A stretch of DNA of 64,000 nucleotides from Crossaster papposus (GCA_037893245.1 JBAIAA010000442.1:186001-250000); one strand, 5' to 3'; shown: positions 34,653 through 46,404, counted from the stretch's first letter. The notes: a model not told the origin generated them from the sequence alone. Numbers and translations: made by a program.

Positions 34653-35146
34653 GGTGCACTATCCTAATTCAAGCCCAATTAAAAACAGTGTAAAATCAAC
34701 AAAGTTTAGGGCCAAGTTTCATGCAAACCAACATCACTGGGGTTTATCAAACAACAATCAGATTATTGTCTTGGCCTTTATCTTTCCATTTCTTTTCAAT
34801 TTTGGATGGGTTAGCCAATTACATTTTTTAATATTCACACCAAAAGAAACTCACCTCCCGAAAAGTGATACTTTCCCAGCCTGCACGCAGCCATTTTACA
34901 AATGGCATCCCTCCACGTTCTAGGGCAATTAGGATCCATTTTTCAACCGTAATTTTGTCAAGTCTGCCTTCAGATTGAAGCTCAGAAACCAGGGAGTTGA
35001 TCCCATGCTAAATTTACACAATCCCACCATTTCTTTTACCAAACGGACTCCTTTTTCAAAAGAAATTGTTGGGGGGGGGGGGGGGGGGGCACATTTCATG
35101 CTAATGAGACCGCCGAGAAATTCTCCCTTCAATTAGGGTAGTGCAC
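34653..35146. mobile_element. MITE, gggtgcacta family
   Basis: Homologous end to end with 19352-19833. Ends gggtgcactatcctaatt and aattagggtagtgcaccc. A short atag lies on both outer sides. A G tract of about 19 bp (near 35070) interrupts the right half. Confidence 0.75.
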
Positions 35147-35214
35147 CCATAGCAACAGCCAAAGCCAACAATTCGAACAATGGCCTTGGTCTATTTTGTA
35201 TTTCTCGTGAAAAC

Positions 35215-35356
35215 TTGAATGGCAAGATGGCGGCCAACGTTCTTGGTGGAGATAACTGTATGCTGTGCATCTTGTCGGTGTTTTTCGTTTATTGTCATTT
35301 ATACCGAACCACGTATAAGGCCGGCTACGGTGCATTTCAAGATGGCAGAAAGGTAA
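35215..35356 (+). CDS. Candidate first coding exon with a membrane segment
   Basis: From the ATG at 35215 or, in better context, 35227: MAANVLGGDNCMLCILSVFF, then VYCHLYRTTYKAGYGAFQDGRK up to a consensus donor aag|gtaaat at 35356. It looks like a short N-terminal tail plus one hydrophobic segment. No downstream exon could be matched and no family is recognised, so it may be a relic. Confidence 0.3.
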
Positions 35357-35789
35357 ATACACGTAATTTCAATAACAAAAAAGTGTTAGAAACTTGTATT
35401 AAATGCTTAATTAAATTATAGTAATAGTACTTTAGTCAGTAAAAGTACATTTTAAGTGGCATGGTGTATACGGCTGACAAGCCCACGTGGCACGAGGTAA
35501 TATCCGGTTTGTTACCGGGACTGGCCGCAACTTTTCGACAAATTTTGTGCGCATTGTCGTGTGTAAACATGTTTCTGGTCACGGACGCGAAAACACGCTT
35601 CTGTAGTCATACTAGTTTATATTTAGTGCACTCTCTGTAAACACACTATTCCCAATCATGTAATATTGTGAATAAATTAACACAGACAATGGCCTCTAAA
35701 TATTTTCTGCATATTTCTGTAGAATATACGAATGTTCAGGTCCCAGAACGCCCTTCTATTTTTTCTTTTTGACCATTTTAGTACAATGC
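35357..35789. other. No gene recognised
   Basis: AT-rich; nothing supported. Confidence 0.5.
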
Positions 35790-36560
35790 AAAACTTCCCC
35801 CTACAATTTTTTATTTCCAAGAAAAATCTATTTTTTTCTATTTTTTTAAATAAAATGCAAGGCTAACCCCTTGCAATATTTTATTTAAACGAAAAATCTA
35901 ATTGTCGAATACTAGGCTAACTCCTTACAATTTTTAATTTCCAAGAGAAATTAAAATTTTGAGCAATTTTGAATACAATAATTAATAAGTGGCCAACCAC
36001 TTATTAATTCTTGTTTTATTTAAATCACCACTTACAATTTTTAACTTCCAAGAAAAATTTAATTTTTTTCCAATTTTAAATAAAATTCAAGGCTACCCCT
36101 TGCAATATTTTATTTTCAAGAATAATCAAAAAGTGTTTAATTTTAAATAAAATGCAGGGCTCACTCCTTACAATTGTTTATTTCCGAGAAAAATCAAATT
36201 TTGGCCAAATTTTTATTAAATTGCAAGGCTAACCCCTTAAAAATTTAAATAACAACAAAAAGCAAATGTTTGCCAGTTTTAATTAAAATGCAAGGCTAAC
36301 CCCTCACAATTTTGTATTTCCAAGAAAAATCAAATTTTGGAAATTTTCATGAAAATATAACTGCTTATATTTTTCAAAAAAGGCAAATTTTAGCCAGTGT
36401 AAATTGTAAGGGGTTAGCCTTGAATTTTTGGTAAAATTTGACAAAAGTTGTACTTTTTGTAAACATTGAAAACTGTAAGGGGTTATAGCCTTGCATTTGT
36501 AGTAACATTTGCCAAAATTTGACTTTTTAGAAAAATTAAACATTGTAAGGATATTTGCAT
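35790..36560. repeat. AT-rich foldback-like array, ~60-85 bp units
   Basis: About eight direct, diverged units contain aaggctaacccctt(g/a)caat and atttccaagaaaaatc (35790-36350). They are followed by at least two units in the opposite orientation with attgtaaggggttagccttg (36403-36550). The turn-over lies near 36360-36400. Confidence 0.7.
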
Positions 36561-37849
36561 TTGGATGTAATTTTGGAAATCGTTTGTTGAAATCACATCC
36601 TGCTAAGGACTGTTGTTCGCTTCAAATGTCTAATCACATCATGCCCTGTCCTAGTGTTACAAACTGCTGGGAAGGACGCGTGCACTTTGCTGAAGGGGAG
36701 TAGAGAAACTGACGTCGACGCCCTGCCATCCGCGCCTCCAGTTCCTTCCGTGTGTGATTGTCGGCGCTTCGTGCCGCGGCAATGTTAGTCTAGCCCTAGA
36801 CCCTTGTGTTATTTCTGCGCCCACCACACGCGCAGATTCGTTAACGCTGTCTCTTTTTCAAATCCCGGCTTCGTGTGCGTTCTGGTCTCACGCATGCGTA
36901 GTTTACAAAATGCAGCTGGATCCATGTTTGCACTGGAGCTGACGTTTGACAAACGTACATGATTTTGGATTGAGTGAGTCCAGTTTGCGGGTGCGATTCG
37001 TCTGGAGATAGCGCCCTCTATAACATCGGTGGTTTGTGTCAGTGATCGCGGAACAAACAACACGAAGGTCTTGGATATCGTGCGCCATGTTGAACTGAAA
37101 CTTTAGGGTCTGGGTGTGTGAAACAAAGTTATTGACATGCCATCCATGTGTATAATTGTATACCCGAACCGTCTTCTAAACGACTGCATTCATGAAATAT
37201 ACAGAGCGGGTCTAAAATAAGTTCTCTCTACGAGAATATTTGTTAGGAATAAATTTAGGAAAAAATACACAGGTAGAGAAATAGATTGATGTTTTTTAGG
37301 TTTATACAGATTTGTGAATACCTGAATTTACTCTTTTGGTTTGAAATGTACATGAATTTAAGTGAACCTACCCTACTTTGAAGCTGTCCATGGTGGACCG
37401 TGCGTTCTTACACTGTTGTCTTTTCTAGTGCGTGCTAGGGTACTGTCTACAGTACAATACAAGTGCATAGTATGCGTTTTAAAAGTATTATATTCAATAG
37501 CAAGTCGGTAATTTGAAATCGGGATTCCAAAATCGTTTAACTTTTTACAGTAGACCAACAAATAAATGCCCTTTCACAGTTTAAACATTTTTTTAACCAA
37601 ATAGTTCTAGAAATATTTGTAATAGCCTATTTGTGTTATATTGAGGGATTTCCTTTTTGACTCGTTCTGTCCGTGGGCATTTGGGTACATGCAATCACGA
37701 CAGCAAGCATGTACTTACCATACTCTGCAAGCATAATCATATCCTTCTTGGTTTTGTACCCCTTGATATTTTTCAGCTCGATGAACCACTGGAAAACATG
37801 AAAAACAGAACAACAAATTACCTTGACGAGACATTTTTATTGTACATAT
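36561..37849. other. No gene recognised
   Basis: Includes the dispersed block at 36890-36960 shared with 17095-17165 in a locally GC-rich stretch (36700-37090). This could be promoter-like, but no exon was found. Confidence 0.4.
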
Positions 37850-38340
37850 ACAGTAGACCATTTGTCAGTTGTGCATTTTTATTATTTGAAGCAGCAAAAG
37901 TTCTGAAAATATAAACAATGTGCTTGACAACTAACCTGGTGAAGTTTTAGCTCTGTAAATGCTGTATGTTCCAAGAGTAAAATACTCTAAAGATTTTAAT
38001 TTCTTATCAATTTTGCCAATTTGAATTGCGACCACAATCTGCGTTCAGGGTGCGTTCTTAGCCAGCCAATTGCAGCATTGTTGTATTAATTACAGTAACC
38101 GTTAATAGCGCCTACCCGCACGCGTGTGTCGATCAAACCCTTGTGCGGACCGTTCGTGGTTAACAAACCAACTACTTATTGAAATGTCCAAATATGTGTC
38201 TCCGAGTTGCACCTTTGGAAAAGACATTCTTTTGTTATTTTCTTCAAAATGACAGCATCCCAAACATCTTTACAAGAAATAAGCTTTTTAACAGTATTTC
38301 GGTTGGTTATTTTTTGGATAGCTGTAAAGGTATACTACTG
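37850..38340. mobile_element. MITE (family of 27975-28328), reversed, larger
   Basis: Left end tagaccatttgtcagttgtgcattttta and right end gtaaaggtatactac correspond to the reversed ends of 27975-28328. The middle is longer, so it carries extra sequence or is a longer family member. Confidence 0.6.
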
Positions 38341-38974
38341 CTTTAACTTTGTACACCGGGGAGCAGTTATGGCCGCGGCCTGCTAATCCGTCTGGGATGC
38401 TGTTGTCCGCTGTACGCCACGCCGTAGAACACGGCCTGCGTGACAGCCGCACACCAACTCTCCCTATAGAAACCTACACATGGATTAACATAAAGGCGGT
38501 CAGACTAGTGGCTATGGCCGTCCAGAATGCTGCAGTCAGCTGTCCATAGAACATGACCCGTCCTGTGCAACAGCTGTATGCTCGGGTCCACTGTACAGTG
38601 CAGCTACTGGACACACGCTGCTGTGCTGGGTATAACCATAGAGAAAGTTCCTTTCTCTATGGTATAACCCAGTAGGCGAGAAATTAATACCACCGTAATA
38701 GGGGTTAACCTACGTGGACCAGCTATACGTAGGGACACTGGGTTAACCTTCTCAGCTACGACCATGGCAAAGCGTGATGTATGGCGTGCCTTTGTTGCTG
38801 TTCCACCGCTGTTTCTGCCATTGTGTACAGCGACATACAGTTAGTGTGCGCGTGTGCCATTTTCAAATCTAGATTAAATGAAATGCATTATATACTCATG
38901 AGCGGTGACCCGCAACAGAGGGACGATCAAAAAACGGAAATTACCGATGAATACTGACATTAGGCCTTTTTTAT
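38341..38974. other. Intergenic with a short hairpin
   Basis: A hairpin at about 38629-38671 (accatagagaaag / ctttctctatggt). Nothing else recognised. Confidence 0.5.
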
Positions 38975-39375
38975 TTTGATGAGTTCATTCATAAGAATAT
39001 CCGTGATTTAATAAACCCCCCAAACCAAACAAAATTGGAATGACAAGCGCAAAATTTAAACTTAAATACAGAAGCTCCGTTTCGTTAGTCATTAAGGAAA
39101 GGATGGTTTTCAGGACAAATTTAACAGTGAAGATGACTTTTTCCAAACTCAAGAAATGGTTTGAATAAAAATGCAGATTGTGATCTCTTTGAATCATGTG
39201 TTTTCGAAAGAGCAAACCCAGCAAGTGATAAACAAAACTAGGTTTGAATATTTAGTTTTTTCCATCTTGAACGGAGTTTTCCGCAACGCGACATTGCGGT
39301 TTAGCATGATACCCGTCCAAATGGGAATACGCATATCGTTTGGGAATACGCGGTTCTAGATTTCGAATCCAAGTT
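38975..39375 (+). repeat. Dispersed repeat, inverted copy at 63285-63660
   Basis: About 370 bp shared with the opposite strand of 63285-63660, including aataaaccccccaaaccaaac, gaaaggatggttttcaggac and ggaatacgcggttctagattt. No TIRs visible. Confidence 0.8.
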
Positions 39376-39600
39376 GGCAAATCTTCGGCCGCCAGCGTGT
39401 GCAGTCACACGCTGACAAACGTTGGAAATTGTAGGTATGTTGAAACAAAATATGTTTTCCTCGGCGTGTGACAGCGTGTCCCAGCGTGTGAGTAACGCGC
39501 TCAGCGTGTTGCTAACGCTGGCCTAGCGTTGGTAAGCGTTTGCCAGCGTGTTGCCAAAATTACAACACGTTACTCACGCGTCGCCGCGTTAAACAATATT
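39376..39600. repeat. Cluster of agcgtgtg / acacgctg motifs
   Basis: About twelve copies of agcgtgtg- or aacgctgg-like octamers in both orientations within 220 bp, ending at cgcgtcgccgcgtt. Absent beside the related repeat at 63285. Confidence 0.6.
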
Positions 39601-40599
39601 TTATAGAGTAAGTTTAGCTAGAAATTAATCAAGGATTAGACGCAAAGGTTGTATATCGCGGTGAAAGGAAGGTCCCAAATTGTGTTGGTGGGAAGTACAG
39701 TAGGCATGAACGATGGGAAAATGTACAGTAAAAGCAACTGTATAGGCCTAAGGAGATTATATCAATTTATTTGTAGTTGTGGTTGCACTTGCAGGATTTG
39801 GTTGCTCTAGATTACCATAGTCTTGACAGAGTGTAACAATGAACAACACAATGCACGCTCCAGCTCAAGCTCAAGCTCTTGGCGGGGTTGGGCTCCCATG
39901 TTTGCAAATATTACCCACAAAACGGTGTCTTGGAAATGCCTATAGTTGGCAAATGCATTTAACCAGTTCGCGCCGGATGACGTATATAAACGCAAACATT
40001 TCCCTAAATTCAAAACGGATGACGCATAAACACGCCAAGTTCAAGTTCGGAAATGTATGTCAGCAGCGCGCAAGGCCGGAAATGCATGGGTGTGCTTCCT
40101 GGCACTATCAGCCTGAACCCGCTTCAGATCGAGTTTCGTTACAAATATTCCCGCCCGTCGGCTCGGCGATGTTAAAATAATCCCGGCGCGAACTGGTTAA
40201 AACGATAATGCCTAAATGTAACGATTGGTTCACAAATAAATATCATGTGAAAGTGATGCTTGTAACAATTATGCTGGAAAAAATGTCTGATCTGCAGAAT
40301 GACTGTAACCAAGTATCTGCGAAATCTACGTGGGTGTACCCATGGGTTAACCCATGTTTGTGGGAACGATTTCCTATTCACAAATTGTATGTGCATGTCA
40401 TGTAAGAATGGTACGAATAAGGTACGACTCACTTACGAATATGCCGAATTCATGTACAAATCCACTACGACCTCGACCATTAAGTTACGATCACTACGAC
40501 TTATCTACGAATATAGTTTACGATAATCGGCATTGTTCGTGACATTTCGGCATATATTTGGGTCACGAAAGGGTATAAAATTCCGCCGATCGCTGGCCA

Positions 40600-40990
40600 A
40601 CCCGTCATTTCCACAGTGGATGTTCAACGGAGAGCAGGTCTGGCTCTAGCTCTGGCCATGAAACTAGATTGCAAACACCAACTGCTGGTAGCTGGGAACC
40701 AGAGAAGAAGGAAACCCCCAAGAAGACAAAGAAGACGCAAGCGCTGGTGGGTTTGACCATGGTTGACACCTGCTAGAAGGCTAGTAGAATATGGGCACTA
40801 CAACAGACTGATGCCAGAACTGAAGATGAAAGATGAGAACTCCTTCACCAACTATGTCAGAATGCCACCCGGATGTTTGATGAGCTCCTCCAAAGGATCA
40901 CCCCTGTCATTTAGAGGTAGCACACCCGCCACCATTCAAGAGCTGAAGGACGAGGTCATGCCACTGCTCCGGACCCAGGAAGACTAGAAG
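40600..40990 (+). pseudogene. Harbinger/PIF transposase (DDE_Tnp_4) N-terminal fragment
   Basis: The forward strand reads RRRKPPRRQRRRKRWWV, a stop, then PARRLVEYGHYNRLMPELKM, NSFTNYVRMPPG and ATIQELKDEV. This order matches the N-terminal part of Harbinger nucleases (basic stretch, WWVRPWL-type motif, EL...F.NFLRM, then the strand before the catalytic domain). An in-frame stop, a frameshift after MPPG and loss of the whole DDE catalytic region make it dead. A TATA-like ggtataaaa precedes it at 40573. Confidence 0.75.
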
Positions 40991-41102
40991 GATATTGCAC
41001 AGCAATGGAGGTGCTGGCCGTGGTGATGGTGGACATTGGGGTGGTGGTGAGCGGTGGCGTGGTCACAGTCGGTTCTTGCTGGTCCACGTCCTGGTCATTG
41101 TC

Positions 41103-41806
41103 CTAAGGGTCTCCCAGGTCCGGCAGGGTGGTAGCAGCCTTGAGGCTCTGCACGTTCCTCTTCGTGAGCTGGCCAATGTGCGGAATAAGGAACTGGAAAC
41201 GGTTCCAGATTAAATGCTGCCTCTCGGTGAACTCCTTGCTTGCCTGGCCACTCTTGATCCGCCTCAGCTTGCCAATCTGTTTCCTAATGCTTTCGAAGAA
41301 GGTGGTCAGGGCCTCGACATCCTTGCCCATCTTCTTGGCCAGGTCCTCCCACGCACTGTTCTTCTGTGCGGCAAACCTGTAGTCCGCCCACCTCTTATTG
41401 TAGATGAAGTCGAGTTGTTTTAGAAAGAGGGCCACCTCGAATAATAATAGCATAGTTGTATACAAAATCAAAACCTTAAACACCATACCAATTAATTGCA
41501 AAATTACTATATATCAGAGTTATTATGAATAAATGAATATCACATAATAACAGTTACCTCCTCTTGTAGTATCCCCGTCGGCATCGTCGACGGCCTCCTC
41601 CACGACCTCGGTCGGCTGGTCTTCCTCCTCTTGCGGGCGCTCTTCCTCAGTGTCGGGGGAAGATCTTGGTCGGCCCCATCTGCTGGAGGGAGGTCGTCTG
41701 GTGGAGGTGTTAGTCCCCCCGGGCTGTCCTCGCCCTTCTCTCTGCCACGCTTGGTGCCTTTGCGGCGTCCCTTGGCTTTGCTGGAAGCCCCCGGTTTTTG
41801 TGGCAT
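41103..41806 (-). CDS. Harbinger-associated MADF/Myb-like DNA-binding protein, 2 exons
   Basis: Exon 1 41806-41558 and exon 2 41435-41103 are joined across a 122-bp phase-0 GT-AG intron and give 193 aa. Exon 1 is low-complexity and basic (MPQKPGASSKAKGRRKGTK, later RKSARKRRKTSRPRS). Exon 2 holds a MADF/Myb-SANT-like domain: VALFLKQLDFIYNKRW, then NSAWEDLAKKMGKDVEALTT and FFESIRKQIGKLRR. Harbinger elements encode such a protein to bring the transposase to the nucleus and to the element ends. It is convergent with the transposase fragment, as expected. A further upstream ATG at 41857 is possible, and ttataag lies upstream on the minus strand near 41896. The frame is intact although its partner is dead. 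Confidence 0.7.
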
Positions 41807-41857
41807 CGTAGAGTTCTTGAAAGTCGTATAAATTCGTCGAGATGTGTACTGCAGCAC

Positions 41858-42330
41858 TCCGGGAACTGTTATGACCTGATCAGTTTGGCGCCGCTTCTTA
41901 TAGCCACGAAAATCGGTCCTGATTCGTGGCCGATTTGTGACCGATTCGTACTACATTCGTGACATTCGTGCCTGTTTCAGGATGTTTTCGGCGTGGGTCC
42001 ACGAATTTGCGAGAGACACCAATGGCCAAGAATAGCCCGAATGCAAAAGAACCGATTACGAAGCTGTTACGGACGATAAGAAAGGGTTACAAAGTGTTTA
42101 CGATACATCTACAAATTGAAATTCGTGAACCCTCCCACGAAAGTTTTTGCCAAACAACAACTTTCGTGGCGGCTCGACGAACTCACGCGAACTGTACGAA
42201 TGATTAGAAATCAACTAAGAATCATTTAGGAACTGCAAGGAACGTTTGAGAATTATCTACGAGCCGGACGAATTTCTGATTCGGGACTTTTCGGGTATTT
42301 CTGATTCGGGACTTTTCGGGATATTCGTTG
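41858..42330. repeat. Subterminal region rich in attcgta / tacgaat
   Basis: Dense ttcgtg, attcgta and tacgaa motifs in both orientations, like those upstream of the transposase fragment (40420-40560). Probably the right subterminal part of the Harbinger element. Confidence 0.55.
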
Positions 42331-43126
42331 CCCCTATTCCACACAGACCACGAATCCCACGAACTGCCACTAATTGATACATTTTAGGATTCGTAGTTGA
42401 ATCGTAATCAGTTCGTGAAGTTCTTAACTGATTCGTATTTATCCGTAGTCAGTTCTTTCAATTCTTGAGCGATCTGGAATTCGTGGCAAAAGTTTTGAGC
42501 CGTTCAACATTTTGGCCACGAACTCCCGATTCAAACAAATCGTAGTTAATTCGTAACAAATTCGTAGTGCATTCTTAGGCATCGTACCTGAATCGTAATA
42601 GATTCGTAGGCATTCGTAGGTATTCTTAACTCATTCGGGGATTCGTTAATTCGTGGCTTGACCACGAATCGGCTACGAATCTGTCACGAATCCCACAAAT
42701 ACACACCGAAGCAGGTACGTTGAACATCCATTTTGGAACTGATGCCCAAGCAGGGATGAGGGCCTTTTTATACCTATCTTGAGGAAAAATTCCACAAATT
42801 GTCAAGAATAGTCACGAATTCAATTTTAATCGTACCTGATTCGTAGATGCATTCGGCATATTCTTAACTGATTCGTAACTGATTCCTTACGTTCATGCAG
42901 TATTCGTAATCTATTCTTGTAAATCGTAGTGAATTCTTGACAATATTTGAGCGATTCGAGCCGAATCCCACGAATATTCGTAACTCTATCGTACCTGTAT
43001 CGTAACAGAATCTTAGAGCGTCACGATTTGGACAACAAATGTTCAATATTCCACGAATCCTTACGAATCCTACAATTTATCAATTCGTGGCAGTTCGTGG
43101 GATTCGTGGTCTGTGTGGAATAGGGG
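42331..43126. mobile_element. Foldback MITE with ~39-bp TIR, probably Harbinger-derived
   Basis: 796 bp starting cccctattccacacagacca and ending with its complement tggtctgtgtggaatagggg. The next bases (cgaatcccacgaactgcca) are also paired. The interior is packed with attcgta / tacgaatc motifs. No frame, and no clear 3-bp target duplication. Confidence 0.8.
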
Positions 43127-43875
43127 ATGAAAGCGGGGCATAAAAAGCACCCGTTCAAGAATTTGAAAGGAGACTAAGGCTAGTTGAGAAATTTGAATGT
43201 CAGAAATTACTGAACGCAGCTGATAATCTTTGGTTGTATGAATTTAAAGGAGACAATGGAACTACGGTGTTGAATAGGCCTAATCACTTAAGCGGGATAC
43301 CACGATATAGCGTATATACTTCGGCGCGTCAACGAAGCATGCTTGGCAACGTCGACGTGTATTCACGTCCACCGCGTGTACACCGTACATATCAGTTGTG
43401 TGTATCTGTCCTCCGCAGCGCTAGCGGATAACGAAAATGCAGACATGTTACCGTTTACAACTAGAGATTTTTACTGAAGTTATAGTAGTATGCACTTGGG
43501 CTAGAGCAGTCTTGTGTGTACACATACACAGTTTGAATCAAGACGTCTAAATTGCTTCGAAAGTTTTATTAATTATACATAAATAAATTACACTGTGAAG
43601 CGACATCAGAAGTTGAATATCCAAAGTAAAAAAGTCAAGATGAATCGCAAATCAAAGGAAATGTTTGTTTCAAATGAACGAAAAATACTGGTTTACTTAA
43701 TGACCTGTTTCAATTGGCAAGCTCATTAAACTATATATTAGTATTTATGACAATACTGTATAAGTCCACTGTATTCAATACCATATCACATTTGATTTCC
43801 TGTTGAATTTACTAACAAATAATACTTGCCATCTACAAAGTATTTTTGTTTTAATCAATTGAGAAGAAAGTAGCT
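43127..43875. other. No gene recognised
   Basis: Nothing supported beyond short frames. Confidence 0.5.
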
Positions 43876-44156
43876 CAAAATACGTTTAAAATACGTTTAA
43901 AATATGTTTAAAATATGTTTGAAATACGTTTGAAATACGTTTGAAATACGTTTGAAATACGTTTAAAACACGTTTAAAACACGTTTAAAACACGTTTAAA
44001 ATACGTTTAAAATATGTTTAAAATACGTTTAAAATACGTTTGAAATACGTTTGAAATACGTTTAAAACACGTTTAAAACACGTTTAAAACACGTTTAAAA
44101 CACGTTTAAAACACGTTTAAAATACGTTTAAAACACGTTTAAAATACGTTTAAATT
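43876..44156. repeat. 11-bp tandem array, about 25 copies
   Basis: Unit aaatacgttta with variants tacg/cacg/tatg and tta/ttg. Variant classes are clustered, suggesting local block expansions. Confidence 0.95.
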
Positions 44157-44257
44157 ACAATCCACATTATATTAATACACTTCATTAAAATGCAAATAAC
44201 ATAAAAAGAATTTGAATTGTATTAAGATAAGAGTGAAATCATAGACAATTAAATCAC

Positions 44258-44765
44258 ATAGGTTTTCCTGGTAAATTTTGGCAAATGAGCAGCGCCACTG
44301 CGCCATTCTATTTCGCGCGAAATTTAATGCTGCTGAAAATGATCATTCGATTCCATTTTATGACTGGTCAAAAGTACTGTTGCGTCATTCGATATAACCT
44401 AATAACCACCCAGTTTAGCAAATTCAACCAACAAAAAACAATTATACGAAAACAAATACAAAACAAATGTCTAGCACAATTATTTATTTGTTTATCTGTT
44501 TATTCGCATTTATTTGGTCGTACTTGTTATAATTGATTGCCTCTTCACGAAATTGAAAAATGATTGTGCGTCACGAAAAAGAACGGCGATGTGCTAAATT
44601 GAAATAATTGCTAAAGGAATTTAAATGCCTTAAAATAATTAAATAGCCGAATTCTGAATTTGAAACACGGTAAAAATCGGAGAGGCAAAATCGCTAAAAT
44701 TCGAACGCACGAAAATTTAATTGGCTGCTAATTTTTCCGAAATTGACCGGGAAAACCTATAATTA
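44258..44765. mobile_element. MITE, ataggttttcc TIR
   Basis: Starts ataggttttcctggtaaattt and ends aaattgaccgggaaaacctat. A related right end lies at 45265-45294 after a second diverged copy of the 3' half (45100-45300), so two partial elements overlap here. Confidence 0.6.
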
Positions 44766-45360
44766 ACAAGGATAAAAAACAAAGAAACACCCAAACAATG
44801 AATTGTACGGTTTCACAAACACAAAAACAAATTGGGTCTTGGTCAGATAACCAATAACGACCCCTCCCCCTCCCCAACCAAAAGGGCCACTATAGGCTCC
44901 ATTTAAAATCTACGTAGAACATAAATGAATAAAGGAAAACAAAAGGTTTGGTTGACTTAAAGTGAAGTGTTGTCTAGCACAATTTCTTTTTTTATTTTTT
45001 ATTTAGTGTCATGTTTATTTAAATTCTCCTTCAGTGAAATAAATTTCCTCTTTACGAAATAAAAAAAATATTATAATCAGCAAAAATCTCCAGTCAAACA
45101 AGCTTTGCTAAATTGAATGATAATTAAGGGTCACAAAAAAACGCACGACGATATGCTGTGCCTCAAAACTAAATTTAATGCCCGAATTCTTATTTTGAAA
45201 CACGGTAAAAACTGGAGAGGCAAAATCGCTCTAATGCGAACGCACGAAAATTACAGTGATTGCCCATTTGCCGAAATTGACTGGAAAAACCTATATATTT
45301 GAAACAAATTCTCGACGGAGAAATTGTAAGTTGTAAATGCGATATGGTTTTTTTTTAACT
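44766..45360. repeat. Second, partial copy of the ataggttttcc MITE
   Basis: 45100-45300 repeats the order gaattct.a.tttgaaacacgg, ggagaggcaaaatcgct, gaacgcacgaaaatt and aaattgactgg from 44650-44765. The remainder is AT-rich without features. Confidence 0.55.
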
Positions 45361-45660
45361 GTTTGTAATGCCTGTGTAATTAAATGCCGCGTGACCTACA
45401 GTCCTCCAATCAAATGACAAGGATCTACTTGGGTGTTATGCACAATCTTATAGTTTTATCCTCCAATAAATTACAAAGATCTACTTGGGTGTTTTGTAAA
45501 TGCGAAATAGTTTTGTTTTAACTGTTTGTAATGCCTGTGTAATTAAATGCCGCGTGACCTACAGTCCTCCAATCAAATGACAAGGGTATACTTGGGTGTT
45601 ATGCACATTCTTATAGTTTTATCCTCCAATAAATTACAAAGATCTACTGTAAAAAATGAT
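45361..45660 (+). repeat. 163-bp tandem duplication
   Basis: gtttgtaatgcctgtgtaat and gccgcgtgacctacagtcct recur 163 bp apart, with the following sequence also repeated (tcctccaataaattacaaag). Confidence 0.85.
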
Positions 45661-46308
45661 AGAATGTTTTGCATTCGTGCATTGGTGAGAATATGTTCTT
45701 TCGTTAAAATATGAAACGATCCATTCAACTCGGCTTCGCCTCGTTGTTGAATGGAACATTTCATTTTTTTAATCATTATTTATATATTGTTTCACGACGT
45801 TTTGCGCTCACAGTTCAGTTGCGCGCGCATGGAGATTTATAATGGTTTATGTCACTGATTTAGGCATGTTTTCCCGCTAGGTTAAGCTTGCCTTTTGCCG
45901 TGCTTACTGTTTACGGTCTTCATGAAATAGACGAAGGCTCTGTTAGCAGAAAATCGTGTGCTTAGCAGCGCCGTAAAATTGGGCCCAGGAATTGTCCTTA
46001 TGTCGTGTCTAACGGGAACGTCCTATGGTGCGAGTTACTCTCAGGGTGTGCACTAAGCTACAATAATAAGTGGTAATATCGCAAACATAAAAATCAAGGT
46101 GCCTATTTTCATCATAAAAGAAGGTTTAGTTTAGTTTATGTCCACAGTACCAAAATCACATAAATCATTTAGAATAAAGATAAGCAGTCTGATGGTGACT
46201 CGTGAAGTGATATTTTGTGTTCATTCGGTGTACAATGAACTGAACGATGCGAATGACAGATTGAGCTATACATTCGGAGCTATAAAAGACACAATCTTAC
46301 CACTTTAA
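45661..46308. other. Intergenic, downstream of lectin gene
   Basis: A hairpin near 45707-45770 (gaaacgatccattcaac / gttgaatggaacatttc). No gene supported. Confidence 0.5.
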
Positions 46309-46314
46309 TATTTA
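46309..46314 (-). terminator. Poly(A) signal of C-type lectin gene
   Basis: aataaa on the minus strand, about 90 bp past the stop codon. Confidence 0.7.
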
Positions 46315-46404
46315 TTTTGATTATCGTTACAAAGCTGGCTCCCTTCGTCATCGGCGTCGTTGGTCGTCGTCGTCGGGTACACAGCGTGTTATTGTGCATT
46401 AAGA

